The notes under the pieces were generated by a model, which searched no databases, was not told the origin of the DNA, and saw nothing but the letters and a program-made list of their open reading frames with translations. From contig CALXXD010000001.1 in the NCBI GenBank assembly GCA_944392595.1, forward strand, positions 112,318 to 176,317: a DNA stretch of 64,000 nucleotides, read 5' to 3'. Positions 16,806 through 25,596 of the stretch are shown piece after piece (the first letter of the stretch is position 1; each line of letters begins with the position of its first letter). This DNA is from an uncultured Alphaproteobacteria bacterium. Its GTDB lineage: Bacteria; Pseudomonadota; Alphaproteobacteria; Rs-D84. Position numbers and translations under genes: made by a program.

Positions 16806-19800
16806 ATGTCAAGGAAAATGCTTATTTATTGGTATACCACAAATAAACCATTTCAAGATATTGAACCTTGGACAACATATTGTTTGGGTGAAGTTGATCC
16901 GTATGCGAAAAAATATTTTGGAATGTCAAATGAAAATGCCGTTATTGCCAGAATAAAAGAAGAATTAGGTCGTTCAGCCAAAGATGGTGCCAGAATACGG
17001 TACAGTGATATTGAAAATATTGGCTATCAGTTGGTTGATTTCCCTAATCCTAAAAATAAAGAAAATCATTTTGATAAAGATGTATTTGCTGTTTTAAGAA
17101 ATATAAATTGTCGGCAGATTTCTACGGAATGGTTTAATACTTCGCCAGATGAAATTAAACGAGTATTAAGGCATATAGAAACTGGCGAACCATTAGGCGG
17201 AACATATACATTAAGAGCCAGACAACAAGAAGCCATTGATAAATTCAAACAGACAATTGATAGCAATCAAGATAGATTTGGTTTATTTGCTATGCCCAGA
17301 TTCGGCAAAACAGTGGTATCGTTTGAAATGATAAATTATTTGTTCGAGAAATTCCCGGATAAAAAATATGTATTTTTTATATCCGCTAAACTGGATGCCA
17401 AACAAGCGGTTCGTGAAGATTATTATAAATTTGATCAGTCGTGCAAATTCAAATTGTTTATATATGATTCTGATCAGATTGCTGGACCTGCGGAATTGGG
17501 AACTGATAAATGGTTGTTTTTTGCCAGCAAGCAATGGTTTGATAATAAGAGTATAGATGATATACATAAAATATTTCCGTCAGTAAATTCGGATGATTGT
17601 GCCGCGGTATTGTTTGATGAAGCTCATTTTTCCAGATTAACTCCGCGGGCAACCAGAACGATTGATATACTAAACCCAAAGGTGAAAATAGATATAACAG
17701 GAACTCCGTTCAGATTAAAATCCAATGAAGATTATAATGATAATAATTCGTATGTATATAGTGTATTGGATGAAGCAGAAGATTTTGAACGGACGACAAA
17801 TAAAAAAGAATTCAGATTAAAAAATCCGGAATTGATATACATAACACCTGAAAATGAATTCTTTAAGACGGATAGTAGTTTTTCTGATTTTTTTGATTCA
17901 GATGGTGCAAACGAACAAATTAAAAAATGGGTCAAGGCTACATTTTGGGGAGGCAAATTACATATAGAAGGTCAATCGCTGAATGTTCAGAATGCAATCG
18001 TTGTTGTGCCGCCCAGAAAACGGTATTGCGATTTGTTTGCAAATGCGGTCAATGAATTGGCACGGGACGAACATTTATCTATAATATGCACCAGAACATC
18101 AACAACAGACGAAGATGATGATACATACATATCTGATAATGAATTACGGTTCAGGGAATGGAATCGTGAATGCAAAATAGATAAACAAAATATACATTTA
18201 TTGGTGACAATAGGTAAAGGGTTACAGGCTGTTTCTTTTCCAGATTGTCATTCGGTGATAATGATTTCTGATATGACTTCGCCAGAAAGTTATATTCAGG
18301 CAGCATTTCGTTGTAAAACCCCAAACGGAGTAAAAACAGAAGCATATGTAATTGACTATAATAAGGGTAGAACCTTGCAAATGATAGATACATTTATTAA
18401 AAATCATTTGTATGTCAGGGCTTGTGATAATAATTATAAACAAGAATACGAAAAAGCATTATCAACAATTCAAATTCGTGATCATACACTGACTCGTCAG
18501 AATTATACTTTTGAAGAAATTTTCAATACTTTTACTTCCAGTTGGAAAATAGAAAAAATTACAGATTCTGTTGATTTTGATATTGCACGAATTGCCAGTA
18601 AAATAGATTTATCAAATGTAAAATTAAGTGATTTACAAAAACCACATGCACTGCAATTACAGTTATCTGACCGTGGGGACGATTATGAAGAACTGGAAAA
18701 TCAAGAATTGGGTTTGCACCCAACAGAAGATAAATTAAATCCATCACCACTGGAAGCGAATTTTGTTGGCATCATAGAACAATTAAAAGATGATTTAGTA
18801 AAATATGGTTATGTTCCCTGGAATATGACAGAAAACGACAGAATAAGAGGGATAAATCGTTCAGATATACAACAGCGAGAATTACCAGTTGGCAAAAATA
18901 ATGAAATGGTTACAGTTTGGTCGTATATAGGCGGAACTGGTAATGCAGACGATATTTATATTGATGAATTTAGTGATAATCCATCTGCTATTCGTTGGAA
19001 ATATTTGAAAAATAGACGATTTGTTAAAATTACAGGGGAAAAAGCCCACGGTGAAGGTACAACGAACGAGAAAAAAGTTCGTGCATTTGTAAATGCGGTT
19101 GTGCGATATTTGCCGGCATATTTCTTGGTATCTGGGGTACCAAATGGGTTTGATGATTTTGTTGCCAGATTTGGTCGCCGTAATCATGCAGAAAACTATA
19201 TAGAAAGACAGTTGTTTCGTAAATTTATAGGAATAGGTATAGATTATAGATATATTATAGAAATCTTACAAGCCTGTGATGCTGGCAGTCGTGAACAGAT
19301 AATCGCATTTTGTAATGCCAAGGTAAATAAATGTTTTGATAAAAATGGCAATATTATTCCCGCAGAAGTTTTGAAATTACCAATAGTTTATAAAAAAGAC
19401 GGCAGTCGCCCCGTGCCCCAAGAATTAGCCACCAAAATGCGAAAAAACGGTAATTACGATATAGTTGTTTGTGGTGGTTATTATCTGACTGATGATACAA
19501 CAAAAATGTATATTACAGATAATTTTAGTGATGCCGAGATTATGAAAAAACTGCGACCAAATATTATGGTCATATACAGCGATAATATTTTAGAAACATT
19601 GGATAATAACAAGGATACAATTATGAAATTCCAATCCTTTATAATGAACCCACCATATGGGAAATTACATTTACCGATATTACAGAAAATGGTTGATTTA
19701 ATTGTAAAGAATGGAGGAATAGGAGTTAGTTTGCAACCGGTCAGATGGTTACAAGATCCGTTGGTTAAATATAAAAGAGCTACTGACTTTTCTCGTTATG

Positions 19801-20459
19801 GAGATTTAATGGAAAAATATTTAGAAAATATAACTGTGTTTTCTTCAACTGAAGTAGGAAAAATATTTGATGCTGTTTTTACAATGGATTTAGGAATTTA
19901 CAACCTATCTGTAAATGGCAGACATATCATAGCTAATTTATATAAAGATGTACTGCTTGAAAAAATTGTTGACCGAATAATATCACCTAATAGTCAACAT
20001 GATACAATTCATCATAAAATGGAAAAAGATAAAAGGTTGGGTATCCGTGTAAGAGTTGGGGATATTCAAGACAATGGTAGGGGCGGAAATGGTGGAAGGA
20101 AAAGCCATATTGGTTTGTATAGAACACAAAAAATAGTAAATGGTTTTGTAGATGGTAAAGATTGGACGGATTGTGTTCAAAAAAATCAATGTAGCAAATC
20201 ATCAGGTGCACCAATTCCATATAGCATTGAATTTGCATCTGAAGTCGAAGCAGATAATTTTATTAAATCAACTCAAACAACATTTTGGCAATATTTAATG
20301 ATAAAAATGCACCGTGATATGAATGTTCCTAATCAGTGGTTGCCGTTCATGAACGATTATACAAAAGAATGGACAGACCATCGGTTTTATGAATATTTTG
20401 AAATTACCCCAGAAGAACAGAAAATAATTGAACAAACTGTTGCGGATGCTAAGAAATAA
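16806..20459 (+). CDS. Large DEAH helicase with C-terminal NPPY methylase-like half
   Basis: 1217 aa from the ATG preceded by AAAAAGGGGA; an upstream in-frame ATG at 16776 lacks a ribosome-binding site. Seen: a superfamily 2 motor with motif I AMPRFGKTV (about 160), Q-type RARQQEAI just before it, motif II FDEAHF (about 268), motif III DITGTPFR (about 296), and motif VI-like YIQAAFRCKTP (about 497). After a middle region comes SFIMNPPYGKL (NPPY about 948-951), the catalytic motif IV of N6-adenine methyltransferases, and a probable target-recognition C-terminus. No SAM-binding motif I is visible in this chain; it lies in the next, overlapping gene. Resembles type ISP/IIG restriction enzymes without a visible nuclease. 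Confidence 0.75.
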   Translation: MSRKMLIYWYTTNKPFQDIEPWTTYCLGEVDPYAKKYFGMSNENAVIARIKEELGRSAKDGARIRYSDIENIGYQLVDFPNPKNKENHFDKDVFAVLRNINCRQISTEWFNTSPDEIKRVLRHIETGEPLGGTYTLRARQQEAIDKFKQTIDSNQDRFGLFAMPRFGKTVVSFEMINYLFEKFPDKKYVFFISAKLDAKQAVREDYYKFDQSCKFKLFIYDSDQIAGPAELGTDKWLFFASKQWFDNKSIDDIHKIFPSVNSDDCAAVLFDEAHFSRLTPRATRTIDILNPKVKIDITGTPFRLKSNEDYNDNNSYVYSVLDEAEDFERTTNKKEFRLKNPELIYITPENEFFKTDSSFSDFFDSDGANEQIKKWVKATFWGGKLHIEGQSLNVQNAIVVVPPRKRYCDLFANAVNELARDEHLSIICTRTSTTDEDDDTYISDNELRFREWNRECKIDKQNIHLLVTIGKGLQAVSFPDCHSVIMISDMTSPESYIQAAFRCKTPNGVKTEAYVIDYNKGRTLQMIDTFIKNHLYVRACDNNYKQEYEKALSTIQIRDHTLTRQNYTFEEIFNTFTSSWKIEKITDSVDFDIARIASKIDLSNVKLSDLQKPHALQLQLSDRGDDYEELENQELGLHPTEDKLNPSPLEANFVGIIEQLKDDLVKYGYVPWNMTENDRIRGINRSDIQQRELPVGKNNEMVTVWSYIGGTGNADDIYIDEFSDNPSAIRWKYLKNRRFVKITGEKAHGEGTTNEKKVRAFVNAVVRYLPAYFLVSGVPNGFDDFVARFGRRNHAENYIERQLFRKFIGIGIDYRYIIEILQACDAGSREQIIAFCNAKVNKCFDKNGNIIPAEVLKLPIVYKKDGSRPVPQELATKMRKNGNYDIVVCGGYYLTDDTTKMYITDNFSDAEIMKKLRPNIMVIYSDNILETLDNNKDTIMKFQSFIMNPPYGKLHLPILQKMVDLIVKNGGIGVSLQPVRWLQDPLVKYKRATDFSRYGDLMEKYLENITVFSSTEVGKIFDAVFTMDLGIYNLSVNGRHIIANLYKDVLLEKIVDRIISPNSQHDTIHHKMEKDKRLGIRVRVGDIQDNGRGGNGGRKSHIGLYRTQKIVNGFVDGKDWTDCVQKNQCSKSSGAPIPYSIEFASEVEADNFIKSTQTTFWQYLMIKMHRDMNVPNQWLPFMNDYTKEWTDHRFYEYFEITPEEQKIIEQTVADAKK

Positions 20460-21037
20460 TGACCAGAAAAAAGGGATTTTATAATTGTAATAATTCCGCT
20501 GATGATTTGAATTTAACCAAAGAAGAACGACAGGCGGCGGGTGCTTTTCATACACCAAAGCCATTGGCTATGGAAATGGCTAAACGGTTATACCCAGAAT
20601 ATATAAAATATAAAACTAAGGCGGAAATTGCTGCTTTAAGTCCGGAATCTGCGGAATTTATAAAACATTTTAATTTAATAGATCCTTGTTGTGGAACTGG
20701 AAATTTATTGGCTGCGGCATTGAATGTTTATAAATGGATTGAAGAAGAAGATATTTATGGTGTTGATATAGATCACAGGGCGATAGAATTCTGTCTTAAA
20801 AAGTTTCCGCACGGTCATTTCCAAGTTGGCGATTGTTTAACAGAAGATATAGCCAGTGATAAATTCTGGGAAAATGAACCGCGGGGAATGTTTGGGCAAT
20901 TAAAAACACAACAATTATTAGCGGCTAAACAGGTATTGAAAAACAAATCAAAAACGAAAAAATTAAAAGATGCCACAAAAAAAGTGGCTTTACCGAATTC
21001 GTTGTCTGATACAATTAAAACCAATATAAACGAATAA
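20459..21037 (+). CDS. SAM-binding half of a DNA N6-adenine methyltransferase
   Basis: 192 aa. Seen: motif X-like AGAFHTPKPLA (about 28-37), motif I DPCCGTGNLL (75-84), motif II YGVDID (100-105), and motif III region VGDCL. The chain then turns into a Lys-rich tail and stops just where motif IV (NPPY) is expected. The ATG overlaps the helicase stop in TAATG, so translation is coupled. The missing NPPY lies in the C-terminal part of the upstream protein, suggesting the two chains assemble one methyltransferase. A degraded methylase is the alternative, but both frames are clean and the overlap is precise. Confidence 0.72.
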   Translation: MTRKKGFYNCNNSADDLNLTKEERQAAGAFHTPKPLAMEMAKRLYPEYIKYKTKAEIAALSPESAEFIKHFNLIDPCCGTGNLLAAALNVYKWIEEEDIYGVDIDHRAIEFCLKKFPHGHFQVGDCLTEDIASDKFWENEPRGMFGQLKTQQLLAAKQVLKNKSKTKKLKDATKKVALPNSLSDTIKTNINE

Positions 21038-21039
21038 TC

Positions 21040-21708
21040 TTACACAATTATAATCTGATTTGTTTTGGTGGAATATTGGCAATAATGGTCTGGGGATGGT
21101 AAATGTGTGGCTTCGTCATTACCAATTAACATATTTGAAAACATTGGGTTTTCTGTTTGGAATACTATTCTGTTCTCAAAACAATTTACTACATCTGATG
21201 TTAAACAATCCATTCCTGATACATCACCAGTGGCCATAAGCAGATGACTGTTTGGATCTGATGTTATTTGATATATCAGTTCTGTTAATTCCATTGGATA
21301 GTCAAAAAATAATTGCCCTGAATTCATTATGGCAACTATGACTTGTTTATCTTCATATTTTTGTCTGATTGTTTTCAATGCTTCTATTGCTTCTGGACTG
21401 GTTCCAATTATATTAGATAATCCACCTATCTCTGACCATTTTGATGGTGTTCTGATGTCTATAATTATATTATTCCAACATTCATATCCCATTTTTAATA
21501 CAGCTTCGTCCAGTTCCTGTATTTTATTGGTTAATAATTCAAATTGATAATGTTGACTGGAATCATCACCAGTTATAATTGTATTATTACCGCGATAATC
21601 AGATGCTTTGCTGGAATCATATTGATATGACAAAGTTATATAATCTAAATCATTCAGTAATTGTCTCATTAAATTAAAATTGGATGCATTATTCAGCACT
21701 ATTTCCAT
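21040..21708 (-). CDS. FtsK/SpoIIIE-like protein lacking Walker motifs
   Basis: 222 aa from the ATG preceded by AGGAA. The C-terminal third matches the end of the FtsK motor: NSHLLMATGD (FtsK GIHLILATQRP), then ENRIVFQTENPMFSNMLIG followed by GNDEATHL (FtsK RISFQV...DSRTILG..GAE.LLG). The Walker B position reads VIVAIMNSGQ, lacking the Asp-Glu pair, and no Walker A is present. It is therefore either a degenerate motor or a DNA-binding adaptor derived from one. Convergent with the methylase gene, 3 bp apart; downstream of a tiny gene and the Rep-like gene. Confidence 0.5.
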   Translation of the reverse strand: MEIVLNNASNFNLMRQLLNDLDYITLSYQYDSSKASDYRGNNTIITGDDSSQHYQFELLTNKIQELDEAVLKMGYECWNNIIIDIRTPSKWSEIGGLSNIIGTSPEAIEALKTIRQKYEDKQVIVAIMNSGQLFFDYPMELTELIYQITSDPNSHLLMATGDVSGMDCLTSDVVNCFENRIVFQTENPMFSNMLIGNDEATHLPSPDHYCQYSTKTNQIIIV

Positions 21709-21724
21709 TGTATTATTCCTGTGA

Positions 21725-21832
21725 TTATTCGTGTTCAATATAAACTGATATTTTAATACTGTTATCCAGTTTAGATATAACTTCTATGATATTTGCTATT
21801 TCTGAAACTTTGGCATATATGTTAATACTCAT
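21725..21832 (-). CDS. Small 35-aa protein of unknown function
   Basis: Read directly from the minus strand: MSINIYAKVSEIANIIEVI then SKLDNSIKISVYIEHE. Mixed beta/helix pattern, no known motif. Its stop is 16 bp before the FtsK-like start and the ribosome-binding site is weak (GGA). Probably co-transcribed with its neighbour; may be a real microprotein or chance. Confidence 0.35.
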   Translation of the reverse strand: MSINIYAKVSEIANIIEVISKLDNSIKISVYIEHE

Positions 21833-21955
21833 ATCTTGTCCATTTAGTTATAAACAGTTCTAAAACTATTTATCTTATATATGCATATATATATTTATAT
21901 AGAAAATATATCTATAAAAGTTAATATTATATATATTATATATGTTGGGGCATGG

Positions 21956-23086
21956 TTATATAAACGGGTTGTTATTTAATATTTCATTTTTTATGTGATA
22001 TATGGTTGTTTGTATTTTTGTTGGTTTAATATTGTATATTTGTGCCATTTGTGTTTTGATTTTATTTAACACTTTGGTTTTTGGGTTGATTATATATTGG
22101 GGTATGTTGTCAAACCCTTCTTTGGAAAAGGTTTTATATATGCTGTATGCATAAAGACTTTTCATTGGTTTCAGGTTTAGTTTTTCTATTTTTTCCCATA
22201 AAGAGTCAGTTTTTCGGTTCAAATATGGTAATATATACAAGGCAGGGTCTATTATGCGAGACCATATATTTTTGTTTAATTTTTTGATAATTTGATTTTT
22301 GAATATATTTTTAAATGATATATCTTGATCTAATTCGCATTGGCTCAGTTTAGATCTTAACATTTGTGTGCGATATATTCTGTATTCAAACCGAATAATA
22401 TCTGTTTTTGTTGATAATTCTGGGTTATTATTTAATATCTCTGTTCCTGCGGCTGTTTTTTTTAATTCTTCTAGTTTGTCATAAAAACATATTTCGTATG
22501 AAGGTGTGCTTTTTGAGCCAGGTTTGTAACAAACTATATTGACCTTGCGACCATCCTTGGATTCTTTTTGTATTTCTGTGTTGTAAAACTTCGTTTCACC
22601 TTTTTGTATTATTTTGGCAAAATGCAATTTGTTCAGTGTGGATAAAACGGTGTCAGTAGAAGAATAGTTTGTAAGGTCTATGTTTTTACAGGTATGAACT
22701 TCCCAAACATAAGCATTGCTTATATCGTCCAGAGATATATCGATATTCAGGTGTTTTAATTTTGCCTGTAATGTTATTATTAAACAAGTAAAGTCAGTTT
22801 CTTTTATTTCTCGGATATTGTTTCCATATAACATAATAGGGGCAGAAAATCGTATAACACAAAAACCTATTTGGTTCGGATACATTGATATAGATATTTC
22901 TGGTAAATATCCGTGTGTATTTTTTTCATCTGTTGTGTGCTCGCGGTACGGTTTGAATGGGGCTTTTATGGGGGCTGCTTGCCACGACAGCACCCTTTCC
23001 AGATATAAAGCATCTATATTGAAATTATCATAACTTCTGAAAGTTACCAGGTTTAATGGAACCGCTATTTTTATAGTATCTATCAT
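21956..23086 (-). CDS. Replication initiator-like protein (phage gpII/X type)
   Basis: 376 aa from the ATG with GGAAT upstream, giving MIDTIKIAVPLNL, a start typical of the gpII/X replication family of filamentous phages and related plasmids. Also seen: EICFYDKLEELKK (family YDK..EL motif) and IIRFEYRIYRTQMLRSKL (family RFE.R motif). The C-terminus is Lys/Ile/Asn-rich. A rolling-circle type initiation role for the excised element is inferred; a catalytic Tyr was not pinned down. It lies between the integrase and the FtsK-like gene, a combination seen in integrative elements that replicate after excision. Confidence 0.58.
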   Translation of the reverse strand: MIDTIKIAVPLNLVTFRSYDNFNIDALYLERVLSWQAAPIKAPFKPYREHTTDEKNTHGYLPEISISMYPNQIGFCVIRFSAPIMLYGNNIREIKETDFTCLIITLQAKLKHLNIDISLDDISNAYVWEVHTCKNIDLTNYSSTDTVLSTLNKLHFAKIIQKGETKFYNTEIQKESKDGRKVNIVCYKPGSKSTPSYEICFYDKLEELKKTAAGTEILNNNPELSTKTDIIRFEYRIYRTQMLRSKLSQCELDQDISFKNIFKNQIIKKLNKNIWSRIIDPALYILPYLNRKTDSLWEKIEKLNLKPMKSLYAYSIYKTFSKEGFDNIPQYIINPKTKVLNKIKTQMAQIYNIKPTKIQTTIYHIKNEILNNNPFI

Positions 23087-23197
23087 TTTTATTCCATATT
23101 TATGTGTGTTTTTGCATAAAAATCCCATGTACCTGTTGGATATACACAACAGATATATTTATTTTTGTGCCGTTTATGTTTGGATTAAAATTAGGTG

Positions 23198-24331
23198 TTA
23201 TTGATTGCTATCTATTGCTTTTTGCATAGCATCTCGGACGGCTTTCGTTGATAATCGGGCATAAATTTCAGTGGATTGCATAGATTTGTGTCCCAATGAT
23301 TTTCCGATTGTCAATAAACTGGTGCCTTGAATTGCCTGCCATGAAGCCATTGTCCTGCGAAGGTCGTGAACCCTTAAATTATCCAAGTTCGATTGTTTCA
23401 AGATTCGTTTCCATGCTTTGGTAAAATAGACATAATGTCGCGATGGATTTTCAGGATTTGGAAATACCCATTCACTGATATGTGGCAATTTATTTAATAT
23501 TTGTATGGCTTGGTCTATCAAAGGAATGGTGACAGGTTCGCCGTTTTTAGTATCTGGGATGTGCCAAATTTTTTGTTCTAAATCAATATCACACCACCGC
23601 ATAGCCAATACATTGCTTTTTCTTGCACCTGTGTATAATAACAGCAGGAAAAATGCCTGATATATTTGTGGCTCTTGGGATAGGGCTTTTTTGAATTTTA
23701 TAAATTCTTCCTTGGTCATATAACGATCTCGTTTTGTTGTACGATGTTTCTTTATATTATTTGTAGGATTTTGAGCAATCCAATCCCATTCAATGGCTTT
23801 GTTATACATCGCCCGCAATCGTTCTAATGTATGATTAGCTTGGTATTTGCCATTATTAGCAGAAATTTTATCAAATAATGCTTGGATTTCTGGCTTGCAG
23901 ATATCACCAATTTTACGATTAAACCAATGTCCAAGAAACTTTGGTATTTCTTGTTCGTCTTGTCGCCAAGATTTCTTTTCCAGTTTAGAATATCTTTCCA
24001 TAAATTCGGCGAATAAATCACCCAAAGTTTTCTGTATGCGATACTCGTGCTTTGTTTGATTTGGGTTTTCGCCGGCATGGAATTTTGACAGAATGTTTAT
24101 TGTTTGTTTTCGTGCTTCTTGAATAGACATTTCTGGGTAATGTCCCAATGTTATTCTTACCACTTTATTATTGTGTTTTTTTAATACCACAAACGATTTG
24201 ACATTGTTGTCAGATACCCGTACAGACAGACATGTTTGTGTTGAATCATACACAACATATCGTTTTTTGGGTTGTGCTGGCTGCAAACTGTTCAAATATT
24301 CTTTTGTAAAATGATGCTTATTGGCAGACAT
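23198..24331 (-). CDS. int: Tyrosine integrase, P4 type
   Basis: 377 aa. Seen: an N-terminal DUF4102-like domain (VRVSDNNVKSFVVLKKHNN ... LGHYPEMSIQEARKQ), a core-binding SAM-like domain, then catalytic residues: Arg in TGARKSNVL, His-x-x-Arg in VHDLRRTMASW, His in LGHKSMQST and the nucleophile Tyr in EIYARLS. It is full length. P4-type integrases usually target tRNA 3' ends, which fits the insertion in tRNA-fMet. It lies 2.4 kb from attR, downstream of the xis-like gene. Confidence 0.95.
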   Translation of the reverse strand: MSANKHHFTKEYLNSLQPAQPKKRYVVYDSTQTCLSVRVSDNNVKSFVVLKKHNNKVVRITLGHYPEMSIQEARKQTINILSKFHAGENPNQTKHEYRIQKTLGDLFAEFMERYSKLEKKSWRQDEQEIPKFLGHWFNRKIGDICKPEIQALFDKISANNGKYQANHTLERLRAMYNKAIEWDWIAQNPTNNIKKHRTTKRDRYMTKEEFIKFKKALSQEPQIYQAFFLLLLYTGARKSNVLAMRWCDIDLEQKIWHIPDTKNGEPVTIPLIDQAIQILNKLPHISEWVFPNPENPSRHYVYFTKAWKRILKQSNLDNLRVHDLRRTMASWQAIQGTSLLTIGKSLGHKSMQSTEIYARLSTKAVRDAMQKAIDSNQ

Positions 24332-24387
24332 TTGGTTTCGTTTTAATTTGTGACATGTTTACTCGAACACCAAGAAAATCAAGCTTT

Positions 24388-24588
24388 TTATCCGTTGGTT
24401 TCCTTGCTCTCAATCCATTCCATAACACTGCTTAATGGGTATAAAATTCGCCCACCAGTTTTTATATATGGTATTTTTTCTTGGTGTGTGATTCGCCATT
24501 TAGCCAATGTATTTGGCTTGTATCTTATTATTTGGGCGAATTCTTTTGTTGTTATATATGTTTCAATTGTTTTTTTTGATTCGATCAT
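24388..24588 (-). CDS. AlpA-like excisionase / HTH regulator
   Basis: 66 aa with a MerR-like winged helix: TTKEFAQIIRYKPNTLAKWRI (helix-turn-helix), IPYIKTGGRILYPLSSVMEWI (wing and last helix). This is the AlpA/HTH_17 layout found beside P4-type integrases, acting as recombination directionality factor or integrase regulator. AAGGA ribosome-binding site; its start overlaps the end of the preceding 64-aa gene by 26 bp. Confidence 0.8.
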   Translation of the reverse strand: MIESKKTIETYITTKEFAQIIRYKPNTLAKWRITHQEKIPYIKTGGRILYPLSSVMEWIESKETNG

Positions 24589-24757
24589 GGCTTAAATCCT
24601 TGGTAAAATTAAATTCTAATTGTACAGCTTCTTTGTGTGGGGGATTTTTATTCCCCCACTTCTTTTTTTTCGTTTTTTTAGGATTCTGATTTGGATTTTG
24701 GATATTAAAATCAAATTCCAACTGTATCGCCTGCGGCTTTTTATTTTTATTCCGCAT
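24563..24757 (-). CDS. Basic 64-aa protein with two QLEF(D/N)F motifs
   Basis: Start chosen at the ATG with AAGGTGA upstream (MRNKNKKPQAIQLEFDF). The protein has two near-identical hydrophobic motifs, AIQLEFDF and AVQLEFNF, separated by a Lys/Asn/Pro linker of about 30 residues; nothing else is structured. Such paired short linear motifs suggest binding to a partner, for example a clamp-like ring. It overlaps both neighbours (10 bp with the upstream gene), as in a compact operon, so it is likely real. Function unknown. Confidence 0.55.
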   Translation of the reverse strand: MRNKNKKPQAIQLEFDFNIQNPNQNPKKTKKKKWGNKNPPHKEAVQLEFNFTKDLSHDRIKKNN

Positions 24758-25403
24758 GGGATTCACCTTTTTTATCGCTTTGTGGTAAAATGATAATATC
24801 CTTTTCTTCTGTGTTATACATGTAGCAAATTACATCATCCCGCGATACTTCTCGTTGCAGAAATTCTGGTTTTGGCAGTCTGAAAAGTGGCGGTCTGTTT
24901 TGCAATCGGATTGCTATTGATTTATCAATAGTCCAACATATTCCGTCTTCTGAACCAGCACGATATACAGTGAAAAGCCGTGGCAACCGTCTTTTCGTTT
25001 TCAGAAAATGTGTGCAGTTTTTAAACTCTGCAAATATTTTCGCGAAAATTTGTCTGCTGTTTAAATCGTGTTCTGAATAACACCAAGAATCACAAATCAG
25101 TGGTTCCAAGATGTTGTCGGGGCACTCGTTGGTGTTTATTACCTCTAATAACCGTTGTGCTCGATTCACAGGGTCTAGAGCCACATAGGTGTCAAACTCC
25201 TTGCACTGCCATGCCTTTTGCCGAAAGGTTTGTCTTTCTTGTTCAGTTAAACAACTTAATATCAGGCTGTCTGTATAGTTGTGCAATGTTTTGTTTTTCG
25301 CCCATTGTGGTCCATAGTGTCCCTGGTTTTCTCTTTCACGAATCAGGTATTCTGCTTGTGCCCCAATGTAATGTTTTTTTATTTTGTTAAGAATTTGTGA
25401 CAT
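24747..25403 (-). CDS. Possible ADP-ribosyltransferase-fold protein
   Basis: 218 aa from an ATG with a strong AAAGGAGAAAAA ribosome-binding site. The N-terminal half is helical and polar. The C-terminal half has LFTVYRAGSEDGICWTIDKS, then VSRDDVICYMYNTEEKDIIIL. The pattern YR-x-G, G-x-x-WT-D, then V-x-x-DVI-x-Y and E-E-x-x-I resembles proteins of phages and alphaproteobacterial elements suspected to adopt an ADP-ribosyltransferase-like fold. No experimentally defined family can be named. First of a three-gene overlapping operon with the QLEF protein and the AlpA-like gene. Confidence 0.45.
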   Translation of the reverse strand: MSQILNKIKKHYIGAQAEYLIRERENQGHYGPQWAKNKTLHNYTDSLILSCLTEQERQTFRQKAWQCKEFDTYVALDPVNRAQRLLEVINTNECPDNILEPLICDSWCYSEHDLNSRQIFAKIFAEFKNCTHFLKTKRRLPRLFTVYRAGSEDGICWTIDKSIAIRLQNRPPLFRLPKPEFLQREVSRDDVICYMYNTEEKDIIILPQSDKKGESHAE

Positions 25404-25463
25404 GGTTTTTCTCCTTTTTTTTGTCACATTGCCTTGCCGAAGGGCTGACTCGGCAAAAAAAGG

Positions 25464-25596
25464 AGATACAGACAATTAAAAGAAATCAGTTGCTTTTAAA
25501 TTTAAAATCCATTATCATTCTTATGTCAGTAAGGTTGATATAGATTTTGTCTGTATCTACTTTGTTTGGGCAGGTGTTTCTTGCCCAATTTTTTTA
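25464..25596 (+). ncRNA. Candidate small RNA with long inverted repeat
   Basis: A 12-bp perfect inverted repeat (AGATACAGACAA 25464-25475 / TTGTCTGTATCT 25547-25558) encloses 71 nt. It is followed within 10 nt by a rho-independent terminator (TTGGGCA/TGCCCAA plus eight Ts, 25566-25596) on the plus strand, where no gene needs one. It diverges from the ADP-ribosyltransferase-like operon. Could be a regulatory RNA of the element. The rest of the gap 25404-25797 holds the terminator of the next gene and no coding frame. Confidence 0.4.

Noticed and set aside
20459..21037. Simple pseudogene of a methyltransferase
   Set aside because: The frame is clean, has a precise TAATG overlap with the helicase gene, and the missing NPPY is present in that partner; degradation would not be expected to divide motifs so neatly.
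24350..24689. Plus-strand frames over the xis-like gene
   Set aside because: Hydrophobic low-complexity shadows of Lys/Asn-rich genes on the other strand.
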